Assembly (NCBI RefSeq): GCF_023208015.1
Contig: NZ_CP051627.1
Coordinates: 4,012,422-4,076,421, forward strand
DNA: 64,000 nt
Source of the DNA: Thermobifida alba
GTDB taxonomy: Bacteria > Actinomycetota > Actinomycetes > Streptosporangiales > Streptosporangiaceae
Direction of reading: 5' to 3'
Position numbers and translations under genes: made by a program. The notes beneath the pieces are model-generated. The model did not search any database. It was given only the letters and a program-made list of their open reading frames with translations, and had not been told where the DNA came from. Positions 25,843 to 34,339 of this stretch are shown piece by piece. The stretch's first letter is position 1; each line of letters begins with the position of its first letter.

Positions 25843-26646
25843 TCAGTCCCAGGGGACGGCGGCGAGGATGCGGCCGCGGTGGAAGCGGCGGAACGCGGCG
25901 TCGATGCCCATGCCGGGGAGTTTGAGGGTGCTGACGTAGGTGCGGCCGACGGCTTTGCGCAGGTCGGCGAGCGAGGCGCAGTCCGGGAGCTGGGCTGCGG
26001 CCTCGGCCAGGACGGGGTCGGCGGAGGCGCGGGCGGTGGGCGCGTCGACGACGGGCGCCCGGGGGAGGCGCAGCTCCTCCCGGTCCGCCCAGCCGCGGAC
26101 GGCCTCGGCATCGGGGTCGGCGGGCTGGCCGAAGAACCACTCTGAGAACGCGTCGTCGAAGTCCTCGTAGCAGCCCGCGCGGACCGCGTCGGCGGCGCGG
26201 CGGACGCCGTCGGCCAGGTCGAGCAGCCAGTGCGCCAGACTGGGCGCCTCGAAGCGGGCGTTGAGGCTGTCCCAGAGGGCGAAGACGCCGTGCCAATCGC
26301 CGGTGTCCGGGTCGACGTCCACGTAGTAGGCCTCGGCCACGCCGTTGGTGTGCAGGACGCGGAAGGTGCCGGGTGGGCCGCAGCGGTGGTCGGGTTCGGC
26401 GTTGAACTCGTTCTCGAAGCCGAACGCCTCGAAGAGGTCGGGGCTCCCCCCTCTCACGGGGGCGAACCCGCCGATCTCGCGGGCGATGGCGCGGATGTCC
26501 TCGGGGACGGGGGCATCCCAGGCGTCCATGGCGCTGTCGCTGATCCCGGGCAGCAGGACGATTCCGCCGTCCGAGGCTTCCGCCGCCGCGCGCAGCGCCG
26601 CCACGACCTGTTGCGGGGTGGGGGGATCCGAGGAGAAGGCGTTCAT
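25843..26646 (-). CDS. SMI1/KNR4 (SUKH)-like protein
   Basis: A 267-residue soluble protein. The first part has 'VPEDIRAIAREIGGF' with the '...GFxxxxxx..FEAFGFENEF' pattern usual for SUKH/SMI1-KNR4 domains, then 'HTNGVAEAYYVDVDPDTGDWHGVF' and 'FEAPSLAHWLLDLADGV'. SUKH proteins are often immunity proteins against contact-dependent toxins, but many are housekeeping; no toxin gene is visible here. The C-terminal 70 residues, ending 'RFHRGRILAAVPWD', look like an add-on basic segment. ATG at 26646. Confidence 0.65.
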   Translation of the reverse strand: MNAFSSDPPTPQQVVAALRAAAEASDGGIVLLPGISDSAMDAWDAPVPEDIRAIAREIGGFAPVRGGSPDLFEAFGFENEFNAEPDHRCGPPGTFRVLHTNGVAEAYYVDVDPDTGDWHGVFALWDSLNARFEAPSLAHWLLDLADGVRRAADAVRAGCYEDFDDAFSEWFFGQPADPDAEAVRGWADREELRLPRAPVVDAPTARASADPVLAEAAAQLPDCASLADLRKAVGRTYVSTLKLPGMGIDAAFRRFHRGRILAAVPWD

Positions 26647-26854
26647 GGGTCCTCCGGGGGTGGGCCGTTGCCGACGGCGACCACCCTGCCACGGGGGTGT
26701 GACGGGGCACTGCCGGCAGGGGGAGAGGGGGACCCGGTAGCGGGGCGGCTCATACGGGCTCCTCGGGTGGGGTGGGCGGCAGGTCGGGGTGTCGTCCATG
26801 CGGGTGGCTGCTGGTGAAGCGTTGCGGGCGGACGGCTGCGTGCCGGGGCTGGCC

Positions 26855-26920
26855 CGCGGTGGCCATGTCCCCAGGGCCATCGGCCACGCCGATTGTGGCT
26901 CTGGGGACATGGCCACCGCG
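26855..26920. repeat. 66-bp near-perfect inverted repeat
   Basis: Perfect 20-bp arms (26855-26874 with 26901-26920), extending to 25 bp with one mismatch, around a 16-nt centre. It lies between the SUKH gene and a GntR remnant, with no T-run. It could be a MITE-like remnant or an RNA hairpin. Confidence 0.75.
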
Positions 26921-27008
26921 CTTTCCGGGGGTCAGGGATGTGGTTGGGCGGGTTGGTCCACCATGTCGTCGGGTGCGGTGGCCTCGGGGCAGGCGTGCAG
27001 TACTCCGG

Positions 27009-27199
27009 TGACGAACCGGCGGGCCGCGGCCACGGCCGAGGAGGCCGACCGGTTGGGACTGGGCCGGGGCGCGGTGGTGATGGTCATCCGCCGCACCTAC
27101 TCCACTGCGGAACGCCCCATGGAGACCGCCGGCATCGTGGTCCCGCCCGACCGCTACGAACTGGCCTACACCATCCCGGTCAACCCGGACCCCGAGTGA
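27009..27199 (+). pseudogene. C-terminal remnant of a GntR/UTRA regulator
   Basis: About 62 codons ending in 'PDRYELAYTIPV'. 'TAEEADRLGLGRGAVVMVIRRTY', then 'RPMETAGIVVPPDRY' is the final strand-rich half of UTRA ligand domains of HutC-type GntR regulators. The HTH and first half of UTRA are missing; upstream lies the 66-bp inverted repeat. GTG at 27009 would open it but it cannot make a functional regulator. The rest of 26647-27008 holds nothing recognisable. Confidence 0.65.
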
Positions 27200-27308
27200 C
27201 CCACCGACCACAGCCGCCACACAACCCCGGCCCGGCCCAGACCGGGGCGGGCGGTGCACCGTCCGGCCTCTCGCAGGCACACCACCACTCCCCGCTCGAC
27301 CACGATGA

Positions 27309-27360
27309 TCTTGACGCGAGGGGGAACCAAACCGCAGGTCGTGACCCGTTTCCGTCAAGA
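27309..27360. repeat. 52-bp relative of the ATGATCTTGAC inverted repeat
   Basis: TCTTGACG (27309-27316) and CGTCAAGA (27353-27360) with an inner GGGGAAC and CCCGTTT spacing like the element at 22679. Each element lies in the intergenic DNA of the accessory stretch. Confidence 0.6.
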
Positions 27361-27433
27361 CCGCCGGAGTGGTGTTTCCGTGGCGGAAACTCTTGAGTTG
27401 GCAAGGTGGAAAGTGAGTGGTTGACTTTCCGAC

Positions 27434-27856
27434 ATGGAAAGAGAGCAGAACACCTCCCCCCAGCCCACCCCCGAGCAGACCCGGTCCTCCTCCTACTACT
27501 CCGTCCTCAATCCGTGGTGGACCACCCTCCTCATCGCGGTCTTCTTCAGCGCCATGCCGCTGGCCCCGGTGTTCGGTGTCGACTGGGTGCCGCTGGCCCT
27601 CCTCGGCGGACCCCTGCTCCTGGGACTGCTCACATGGGCGTCCCGGCAGCGGCCCGACGCCGGAATGCGCTTCGGCCCGGTCGAGAGCACCCTCCTGGTG
27701 GCGGGAGTGGCGGTGGTCCTCGCCGGACTGCTGGCCGGGTCCTTCCTCGCCGACACCTACGGCGTGTGGGTGTGGGGCACGGCGGTCGCGGCCAACGTGA
27801 CGGCGATCGTCGGCATCGACCTCATCCTGCGGAGCAAGGCGCGGAAGGCCGCGTGA
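27434..27856 (+). CDS. Small membrane protein, paralogue without HTH partner
   Basis: A 140-residue paralogue of the protein at 21019, with the same four hydrophobic segments and the shared ending 'FLADTYGVWVWG' plus 'GIDLILRSKARKAA'. The cytoplasmic N-terminus is nine residues shorter (the ALAALRDVE segment is gone). The coding sequence is intact although the regulator partner has been lost, so it may answer to the regulator of copy A through the conserved dyad upstream. Confidence 0.75.
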   Translation: MEREQNTSPQPTPEQTRSSSYYSVLNPWWTTLLIAVFFSAMPLAPVFGVDWVPLALLGGPLLLGLLTWASRQRPDAGMRFGPVESTLLVAGVAVVLAGLLAGSFLADTYGVWVWGTAVAANVTAIVGIDLILRSKARKAA

Positions 27857-27885
27857 AAGACACCGATAACCGACAACCACAGTGA
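27853..27885 (+). pseudogene. Ten-codon remnant of the deleted HTH gene
   Basis: GTG at 27853 overlaps the membrane-protein stop exactly as ATG 21465 does in copy A. The reading frame gives MKDTD, then NRQPQ and a stop made from former intergenic sequence. The deletion joined codon 5 to the bases right before the old stop codon. Confidence 0.75.
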
Positions 27886-27926
27886 CGCCAGGGTCATACT
27901 CGGTTTCCGAGTGTGGCCCTGGCGTC
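27884..27926. terminator. Cassette terminator hairpin, copy B
   Basis: Same GACGCCAGGG/CCCTGGCGTC arms as at 21788 (27884-27893 with 27917-27926), now followed by AAAA. Confidence 0.8.
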
Positions 27927-27966
27927 AAAATCGTGGTGGACCATCCGGCGGTGGACGGTCGCGCGC

Positions 27967-29673
27967 CTACTCGCTGTGGTCCCGTTCGGGGCCGGGGCGT
28001 TCCGTCCCCGGCCCCCCGGGACGCGGGATGATCCACCGCGGGGAGCCCGGAGCGGGCTCGCCGTCCGCCGGGCGGGGGATGCGGGGGATGCGCGGCATGC
28101 GGCGGCGGGGCAGGTGCACCCGCAGCGTCGGCAGATGGTGGACGGCCTCGGGAACGGTGTCGTCGTTCAGCGACCGCAGCAGGGCCACCATCATCAGGAA
28201 GCCCATGGCGAAGAACGGCAGCCCGATGACGGTGACCACCTCCGACAGCGCGTCCAGGCCCGACCGGCCGGTGGCGGTGATCAGGGTGGCCGCCACCACG
28301 CCCGAGGTGACCGCCCAGAACACGCGCTGACGTACCGGGGTCGTCCCCTCCTGGGTGCGGGAGGACAGCATGTCGACCACCAGCGCCGCCGAGTCCGCCG
28401 ACGTGGTGAAGAAGATGATCACGATCAGTACCGACACCGCCGACACGACCGAGGCGAACGGGAAGTTGTCGAGGAACGCGAAGAGCGCGCCGGGAATGTC
28501 CTCCTCCACCACCACGGTCTGCACGAGCCCGCCGGGGCCGTTCAGTTCGATGTCGAACGCGGACAGGCCGAACACGCTGAACCAGACGAGGGTGAACGCG
28601 GTGGGCAGCCCCAGCACGCCGAGGACGAACTCGCGGATGGTGCGGCCCCTGGAGATGCGGGCGATGAAGATGCCGACGAACGGCGCCCAGGTGATGGTCC
28701 ACGCCCAGTAGAACACCGTCCAGTCGCCCTGCCAGCCGGTGTCGCCGAAGGTGTCGTTCCAGAACGCCAGGGGGACCAGCCAGTTCAGGTACACCCCGAC
28801 CATCTCGATGGAGCCCCGGACCAGGTACAGGGTGGAGCCGGTGGCCAGGACGAACAGCAGCAGGCCGACCGCCAGGGCGATGTTGAGGTCGGACAGCCGC
28901 TTGATGCCCCGGTCCAGGCCCAGCGCCACCGAGGTCGTGGCGAGGGCGGTGGTCACGGCGATGAGCAGGACCTGCACCGGTTTGCTGAACTCCACGCCGA
29001 ACAGCGCCGTCAGGCCGCTGTTGATCTGCAGGGTGCCCAGGCCGAGGGAGACGGCGACGCCGAACACGGTGCCGAGGACGGCGAGGATGTCGATGGCCCG
29101 GCCGAGGGGGCCGTGGATGCGGTCGCCGAGGAACGGGTGGAAGATCGAACTGACCCGCATCGGCAGTCCGCGCCGGTAGACGAAGTAGGCGAAGCACAGC
29201 GCGGGCAGGCAGAAGATCGTCCAGGTGTGCAGGCCGAAGTGGTAGAGGGTGTAGCCCATCGCCTGCTGGGCGGCGGGGACGGACTGCGGTTCGACGTTGT
29301 TCTGCGGCGGGTTGGCGAAGTGGCTGATCGGCTCGGCGACCCCCCAGAACATCAGGATGGTGCCGATGCCCGCCGCGAAGAGCATGGCGAACCAGGTGAG
29401 CCTGCTGTACTCGGGGCGGTCCTGGTCGCGGCCGAGGCGGAGGCGGCCGTAGCGGCTGAAGCAGATCCAGACCAGGAAGATCAGGAACGTGGTGACGCCG
29501 AGGATGTAGAACCAGCCGAGGTTGGTGATGATCCAGGCGGACATCGTGCCGAACAGCGCGTCCACGGGGGCGGTGAAGACGATGGAGGCCCCCACGAACA
29601 GGACCGTCAACGCCACCGAGACGGAGAAGATGACGGGGTCCGTGCGCAGGCCCAGTTTGTGCAGCAGGGACAT
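27967..29673 (-). CDS. BCCT-family transporter (betaine/choline/carnitine type)
   Basis: A 568-residue secondary transporter with twelve predicted membrane helices. The signature around helix 8 is clear: 'WTVFYWAWTITWAPFVGIFIARISRGR'. In helix 3 'GIGTILMFWGVAEP' carries the Gly-rich stretch used for sodium- or proton-coupled uptake of quaternary ammonium solutes. The C-terminal 55 residues are Pro/Arg-rich and cytosolic, possibly the osmosensing tail. ATG at 29673 has GAGGAG about 12 nt upstream, a long spacing. No betaine synthesis gene is adjacent. The 29674-29900 gap holds a TTTCA/TGAAA dyad near 29783-29805. Confidence 0.88.
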   Translation of the reverse strand: MSLLHKLGLRTDPVIFSVSVALTVLFVGASIVFTAPVDALFGTMSAWIITNLGWFYILGVTTFLIFLVWICFSRYGRLRLGRDQDRPEYSRLTWFAMLFAAGIGTILMFWGVAEPISHFANPPQNNVEPQSVPAAQQAMGYTLYHFGLHTWTIFCLPALCFAYFVYRRGLPMRVSSIFHPFLGDRIHGPLGRAIDILAVLGTVFGVAVSLGLGTLQINSGLTALFGVEFSKPVQVLLIAVTTALATTSVALGLDRGIKRLSDLNIALAVGLLLFVLATGSTLYLVRGSIEMVGVYLNWLVPLAFWNDTFGDTGWQGDWTVFYWAWTITWAPFVGIFIARISRGRTIREFVLGVLGLPTAFTLVWFSVFGLSAFDIELNGPGGLVQTVVVEEDIPGALFAFLDNFPFASVVSAVSVLIVIIFFTTSADSAALVVDMLSSRTQEGTTPVRQRVFWAVTSGVVAATLITATGRSGLDALSEVVTVIGLPFFAMGFLMMVALLRSLNDDTVPEAVHHLPTLRVHLPRRRMPRIPRIPRPADGEPAPGSPRWIIPRPGGPGTERPGPERDHSE

Positions 29674-29900
29674 CTGGTTCTCGACTCCTCGTGCCGGGTG
29701 ACCGGACGGACCGGTTCGCGGACGGGAGTCGGACGGTGGACCCGCTTCCGACGGAAACCCCGCCGCATACACAGCGTCATAGTTTCACATACAGAGCGTG
29801 ATGAAACGTTCTGTGAGCAGGAACGCCGTGCATCGGCTCCGCACCGTGCACCGGGTCGGGACGTCCACCGCCTGGCGGAGGAGGAGCACCCGCGGCGCTT

Positions 29901-29925
29901 CGGCCCCGACGGCGGGACGGGGCCG
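29901..29925 (-). terminator. Small hairpin after the FAD oxidase gene
   Basis: CGGCCCCG/CGGGGCCG arms (29901-29908 with 29918-29925) 24 nt after the stop of the minus-strand oxidase gene. Confidence 0.5.
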
Positions 29926-29948
29926 TTCCCGGGGAGGCGGCCGCGGGA

Positions 29949-31343
29949 TCAGGCGGGTTTGATGTTGTGGTTGCGGTGGAAGACGTTGTCCGGGTCGTAC
30001 CGGGCCTTTACCCGGGCCAGGCGGCGGTAGTTGTCGAGGCCGAAGCCCGCGACGGTCCGCTGCTCCCCCTCGTCGCCGATGAAGTTGAGGTAGACCGACC
30101 CGATCGCCCACGGGCTCATGTCCGCGCGGGTGCTGTGGGCCCACTGGATGGCGCGCTCGTCGTCGGCGGGGTCCTCCCACATGCCGAAGGGGTGCACCAC
30201 CCACGCGGCGTGCCGCCACGGCACCGGGTAGTCGGTCGTGGTCCGCGACACCGCGCCGCCCTGCGCCGCCAGCAGGTACTGCGACGGCGAGGGGACGAGC
30301 ATCCGTTCACCCCCGGAGCAGAACCGGTCCACCGCCGCGTCGGGCAGCGCGTTCAGGTGCTCCGCCGACCAGTAGTTGCGGTAGCCGGGCGGGTCGTCGA
30401 GCATGCACTGCAGGTCGGCGTAGGCCATCTCGGCGGTCACCTCGGCGACGTGGTCGAGTTCCCGCATCGGCCGGATGTCACGCATCGCCTCCTCGTGGTC
30501 CCCGCCGGTGTGGATGACCAGCGCCGCGCAGGCCAGTCGGCCGACCAGCCGCGGCGGCACGAACTCCTCGGGCGGCGCGGTGAGGTAGATGACGGCGCCG
30601 CCCACGTCGTCGGTGGACGCCCCCATGAAGTCGCGGTAGGCGCGCACCACCTCGGGACCGTCCTCGGCGTCCCAGAACAGCAGGTCCACGGTGACCGTCG
30701 ACAGTTCGTGCAGGCGCAGCGTGATCGACGTGGCGATCCCGAAGTTGCCGCCGCCGCCGTGCAGCGCCCAGAACAGTTCGGGGTTCTCCGTGGCGGAGGC
30801 GCGCACGAGGTCGCCGTCGGCGGTGACCAGTTCGGCTTCGAGGAGGTGGTCGCAGGCCAGGCCGAACCGGCGTTCCAGCCAGCCGCTGCCGCCGCCCAGG
30901 ACGAGCCCGCACACCCCCGTGGTGGACACCCGGCCGCCGGTGGTGGCCAGGCCGTACGGCTGGGTGGCGCGGTCCAGGTGGCTCATGGTGGCGCCGCCGC
31001 CGACCCGTGCGGTCCGCTGTTCGGGGTCGACCGTGACCTCGTTCATCATCCGCAGGTCGACGACGATGCCGCCGTCGGTGAGAGCGCTGCCCGCGACGCT
31101 GTGGCCGCCGCCGCGGACCGCGATCTCCAGGCCGTGGTCGCGGCCGAACCGGACCGCCCGGGCGACGTCGTCGACGGTGGCGCACTGGGCGATGACCGTC
31201 GGACGCAGGTCGATCATGGTGTTGAAGACGGTTCTGGCCTGCGCGTAGTCGGGATCGCCGGGGTCGAGGACCCGGCCGGAGAAGCCGGTGCGGAGTTCGG
31301 TGAGCGCGGTGCCGGTGAGTGTTGTGCCGGTGAGCCGGGTCAT
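29949..31343 (-). CDS. FAD-dependent oxidase, BBE/oligosaccharide-oxidase-like
   Basis: A 464-residue flavoprotein with an N-terminal PCMH FAD-binding domain and the C-terminal BBE motif ('YDPDNVFHRNHNI'). The His of 'RGGGHSVAG' is the usual 8-alpha covalent FAD attachment site. The Cys that makes the second bond in berberine-bridge enzymes is absent: the segment reads 'GRVSTTGVCGLVLGGG', with the only Cys displaced. So a mono-covalent flavin is likely. There is no signal peptide. Substrate unknown. ATG at 31343 follows GGGAGG. Confidence 0.83.
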   Translation of the reverse strand: MTRLTGTTLTGTALTELRTGFSGRVLDPGDPDYAQARTVFNTMIDLRPTVIAQCATVDDVARAVRFGRDHGLEIAVRGGGHSVAGSALTDGGIVVDLRMMNEVTVDPEQRTARVGGGATMSHLDRATQPYGLATTGGRVSTTGVCGLVLGGGSGWLERRFGLACDHLLEAELVTADGDLVRASATENPELFWALHGGGGNFGIATSITLRLHELSTVTVDLLFWDAEDGPEVVRAYRDFMGASTDDVGGAVIYLTAPPEEFVPPRLVGRLACAALVIHTGGDHEEAMRDIRPMRELDHVAEVTAEMAYADLQCMLDDPPGYRNYWSAEHLNALPDAAVDRFCSGGERMLVPSPSQYLLAAQGGAVSRTTTDYPVPWRHAAWVVHPFGMWEDPADDERAIQWAHSTRADMSPWAIGSVYLNFIGDEGEQRTVAGFGLDNYRRLARVKARYDPDNVFHRNHNIKPA

Positions 31344-31513
31344 GGGGACCTCCCCCGTTGACGCGGATCGGACCGGGGGCCCGAGCCCCGGTCCGCGGCG
31401 GCCCCCGGTCGGGACCGTCGTCCTGGTTTCAGGCTCGGACGGCAGCAACACTAGAACCTGGCACCGGAGCTGCCAACATTCTTTTGGCCACGGTTGTCCA
31501 GGTCATTCTTTAA

Positions 31514-31545
31514 GCCGGGACGCGGCGACGCCGACGCGTCCCGGC
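31514..31545 (-). terminator. Hairpin terminator of the ureohydrolase gene
   Basis: A perfect 11-bp stem GCCGGGACGCG/CGCGTCCCGGC (31514-31524 with 31535-31545) 8 nt after the stop codon, followed on the minus strand by TTAAAGAATG. Confidence 0.8.
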
Positions 31546-31552
31546 CTGCGCG

Positions 31553-32503
31553 TCAGCGGTTCTTCGCGCGCAGCGCGAGCACCGACACCAGGTCGTAGGC
31601 GACGTGCGCGGCCGCGGTCGCGGTGATCTGCGCGTGGTCGTAGGGGGGAGCGACCTCGACGACGTCGGCGCCGACCAGGTTGCAGGTGGCCAGCCCGCGC
31701 AGGATCTCCAGCAGTTCCCGGCTGGTCAGCCCGCCCGCCTCGGGGGTGCCGGTGCCGGGGGCGTGCGCCGGGTCGAGGACGTCGATGTCCACCGACACGT
31801 ACAGCGGCCGGTCGCCGATCCGCTGGCGCAGCAGGTCGACGACCTCGTCCACGCCGCGCCGCATCACGTCGGCGGAGGTGAGGATGCCGAAACCGAAGCG
31901 GCGGTCGTCCTCCAGGTCCTTCTTGCCGTAGAGGGGCCCCCGGATGCCCACGTGGGAGAGGGCCTCGGTGTCGAGGATGCCCTCCTCCACGGCGCGGCGG
32001 AAGGGGGTGCCGTGGGTGTAGGGCTCCCCGAAGTAGGTGTCCCAGGTGTCCAGGTGCGCGTCGAAGTGCAGCAGCGCGACCGGGCCGTGGACGCGGTGCA
32101 CCGCGCGCAGCAGCGGCAGCGCGATCGTGTGGTCCCCGCCGAGGGTGACCACCCGGGTGCCCGCGGACAGCAGGCGGCTGACGGACTCGTCCACGGTCTC
32201 GATGGCGTCGCCGATCGCGAACGGGTTGACCGCGATGTCGCCGCCGTCGGCCACCTGGACCTCGGCGAACGGGGAGACGTCCAGTCCGGGGTGGTAGGGC
32301 CGCAGCAGACGGCTGGCCTCCCGGATGGCGGCCGGGCCGAACCGGGCGCCGGGACGGTAGGAGACGCCGCTGTCGAAGGGGATGCCGACCACGGCGATGT
32401 CGGTCTTCTCCACCTCGTCGGCGCGGGGCAGGCGGGCGAAGGTCGCCGGACCGGCGAACCGGGGGACCAGGCTGGAGTCGGTGGGGCCGATCGGGGTGCT
32501 CAC
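31553..32503 (-). CDS. speB: Agmatinase/guanidinobutyrase-family ureohydrolase
   Basis: A 316-residue manganese ureohydrolase. All metal-binding motifs are there: GGDHT, HFDAHLD and SVDIDVLDP, with '[10 protein letters not shown]' closing the active site. The substrate could be agmatine, guanidinobutyrate or guanidinopropionate, each giving urea; the sequence alone does not decide. I chose GTG 32503 (AAGGAAGG upstream) over GTG 32524. The divergent PucR regulator, a type often controlling amine and purine nitrogen use, fits a nitrogen-scavenging role. Confidence 0.82.
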   Translation of the reverse strand: MSTPIGPTDSSLVPRFAGPATFARLPRADEVEKTDIAVVGIPFDSGVSYRPGARFGPAAIREASRLLRPYHPGLDVSPFAEVQVADGGDIAVNPFAIGDAIETVDESVSRLLSAGTRVVTLGGDHTIALPLLRAVHRVHGPVALLHFDAHLDTWDTYFGEPYTHGTPFRRAVEEGILDTEALSHVGIRGPLYGKKDLEDDRRFGFGILTSADVMRRGVDEVVDLLRQRIGDRPLYVSVDIDVLDPAHAPGTGTPEAGGLTSRELLEILRGLATCNLVGADVVEVAPPYDHAQITATAAAHVAYDLVSVLALRAKNR

Positions 32504-32716
32504 GGGGTTACCGCCTTCCTTCACTGTCGGACCGGATGCACGGCTCGGGGAGTGTGGTCCTCGATCCGCCGAAGGCGCAGGTCAAGGCCGCCAACACCAT
32601 AGACTCGGAAAAGCGCCGAACAGGTGGGCGCCCCGCACAGCCGATCCTCTTCTCCTGGACGAAACAGCCACTTGTCTCCTGTACCCCGCCGCGATGGCGT
32701 TTCCGCTTCCCAGACG

Positions 32717-34198
32717 GTGCCGCTCCGGGCGATCCTGGCCCGGCGCGACCTCGCGCTGGACACGCTCGTCCCCGCCGCCCCGGACGCGCAGGTGCGCTGG
32801 GCGACGGTCAGCGAACTGCTCGACCCCGCCCCGTACCTGAGGGGCGGAGAGCTGCTGCTGACCGCCGGAACCAACCTGCCCGAAGAGAGCGGCACGCTGG
32901 CGGGCTACGTGGCGGCACTGTCCGCCGCCGGGGTCGCCGCTCTCGGCTTCGGGGTGACCCCCGTGCACGACACGGTCCCCGCCGCGCTCGTCGAACACTG
33001 CCGTGCCCGGGGGCTGCCGCTGCTGGTGGTTCCACGTGAAACACCGTTCGTGGCGGTCAGCCAGGCCGTCGGGGAGGAACTGGAACGGCTGCGGATGGCG
33101 GGGCAGCGCCGGTTCACCACCGCCGGACGCTCCCTGACCAGGGCCGCGGTCGGCGCCACCCCGGTGCAGGAGGTGCTGACCACGCTCAGCAGCGCGCTGG
33201 GCTGCTGGACGGAACTGGTCGGCTCGCGCCCGCTGGGGCGGGTCGGCCGGGTCCCCGCGCTCCCCGCCGAGACGCGGGAGCTGATCGGCAAGGTGCGGGC
33301 GGCGGGCGGCCCGCTCAGCGCCAAACTCCAGGCCCCTCCGGACGAGGTGGTGCTGCACGCGGTCGGGGAGCACACCCGTGACCGGTCGGTGCTGCTGCTG
33401 GGGCGGCCCCGGCCGCTGGACGCCACCGACCGCGCGATCCTGGGGATCGCCGTGGCCCTGCTGGGACTGCTGTCCCGGTCGCAGCCGGCCGTGGTCGACG
33501 ACGCGGGACGGCTCGCCGCCCGGCTGCTGCTGTCCGGTGCGGCGCCCGACCCGGCCGTGGAACCGCTGCTGCGGACCCTGCTGTCCGGAGGGGAACGGGC
33601 GGACGTGTACCGGGTGCTGCACGCGCGCTGGACACGCCGCGGGACACGGCCCGCCCCCTCGCCCACGCTCTTCGGCACCCGCCTCGTCGACGACACCGGC
33701 GAACCGGTGCGGGCCGTGCTGGCCGACCAGGGCGACGAGGAGGCCCATCTGGCCCTGCTGGACGAGTTGCGCGCGGCCGGCTGGCTGGCCGCGGTGAGCG
33801 GGCCGGTCCCCGGCGACGCACTGGCCGAGGCGGACCGGCAGGCCGCGATGCTCCTGGTCCGCGCGCACGCCGCGGACCGCCCGCTGCTTCCCGAGACGCA
33901 GCCCGACCCGTTCGACGCGCTGCTGGAAGGGGAGGAGGCCCGGGCGGCGGCGCGGACGCTGCTGGGGCCCCTGGCGGGCCGTGACGGACCCTCCCGCACC
34001 CTGCGTGCGACCCTGCGCGCCTGGCTGGCCCGCCACGGCAGCTGGGACCGGGCCGCCGCAGACCTGGGTGCGCACCGCAACAGCGTCCGCTACCGCATCA
34101 ACCGCATCGAACGCGACCTGGGCGTCGACCTGTCCGACCCGGAACAGCGGATGCGGTTGTGGTTCGCCCTGTCCCGATTCGACGAGGAGGCGCCGTGA
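32717..34198 (+). CDS. PucR-family transcriptional regulator
   Basis: A 493-residue regulator with the usual PucR layout: N-terminal PucR domain (about 1-120, with 'RWATVSELLDPAPYLRGGEL'), a GGDEF-like middle region and a C-terminal HTH_30 ('WLARHGSWDRAAADLGAHRN', then 'SVRYRINRIERDLG'). The start is uncertain; GTG 32717 puts the first PucR strand at the N-terminus as in relatives, but no clear ribosome site is seen. It is divergent from the ureohydrolase gene and probably activates it. Confidence 0.8.
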   Translation: MPLRAILARRDLALDTLVPAAPDAQVRWATVSELLDPAPYLRGGELLLTAGTNLPEESGTLAGYVAALSAAGVAALGFGVTPVHDTVPAALVEHCRARGLPLLVVPRETPFVAVSQAVGEELERLRMAGQRRFTTAGRSLTRAAVGATPVQEVLTTLSSALGCWTELVGSRPLGRVGRVPALPAETRELIGKVRAAGGPLSAKLQAPPDEVVLHAVGEHTRDRSVLLLGRPRPLDATDRAILGIAVALLGLLSRSQPAVVDDAGRLAARLLLSGAAPDPAVEPLLRTLLSGGERADVYRVLHARWTRRGTRPAPSPTLFGTRLVDDTGEPVRAVLADQGDEEAHLALLDELRAAGWLAAVSGPVPGDALAEADRQAAMLLVRAHAADRPLLPETQPDPFDALLEGEEARAAARTLLGPLAGRDGPSRTLRATLRAWLARHGSWDRAAADLGAHRNSVRYRINRIERDLGVDLSDPEQRMRLWFALSRFDEEAP

Positions 34199-34272
34199 CG
34201 CGGACGGGCCGGGACGCGGCGACCTCTGCCGCGCGGGACGGACCGGCGGACGGCCGGATACGGTCCGCGGTC

Positions 34273-34300
34273 TTGACACCGTGTCGGACGGGTATACGTT
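34273..34300 (+). promoter_or_regulatory. Sigma-70-like promoter of kinase gene 1
   Basis: TTGACA at 34273-34278 and TACGTT about 16 bp later, 40 nt before the start codon. Kinase genes 2 and 3 have TTGACA in the same relative place. Confidence 0.5.
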
Positions 34301-34339
34301 CGGTGCCTGTTCGAACGGTTTCGGTGAGGACGGGCGGGT

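Larger units (their letters stand above)
27374..27936 (+). repeat. Duplicated cassette, copy B (HTH deleted)
   Basis: Homologous to 20959-21838. Operator dyad, membrane-protein gene and terminator are kept. Between GTGAAAGACACCGA and TAACCGACAACC about 290 nt of HTH coding sequence are missing. Confidence 0.85.

Noticed and set aside
27913-30030. 705-codon plus-strand frame opposite the BCCT gene
   Set aside because: His/Gln/Gly-rich antisense product with no fold; the BCCT signature on the other strand is unambiguous.
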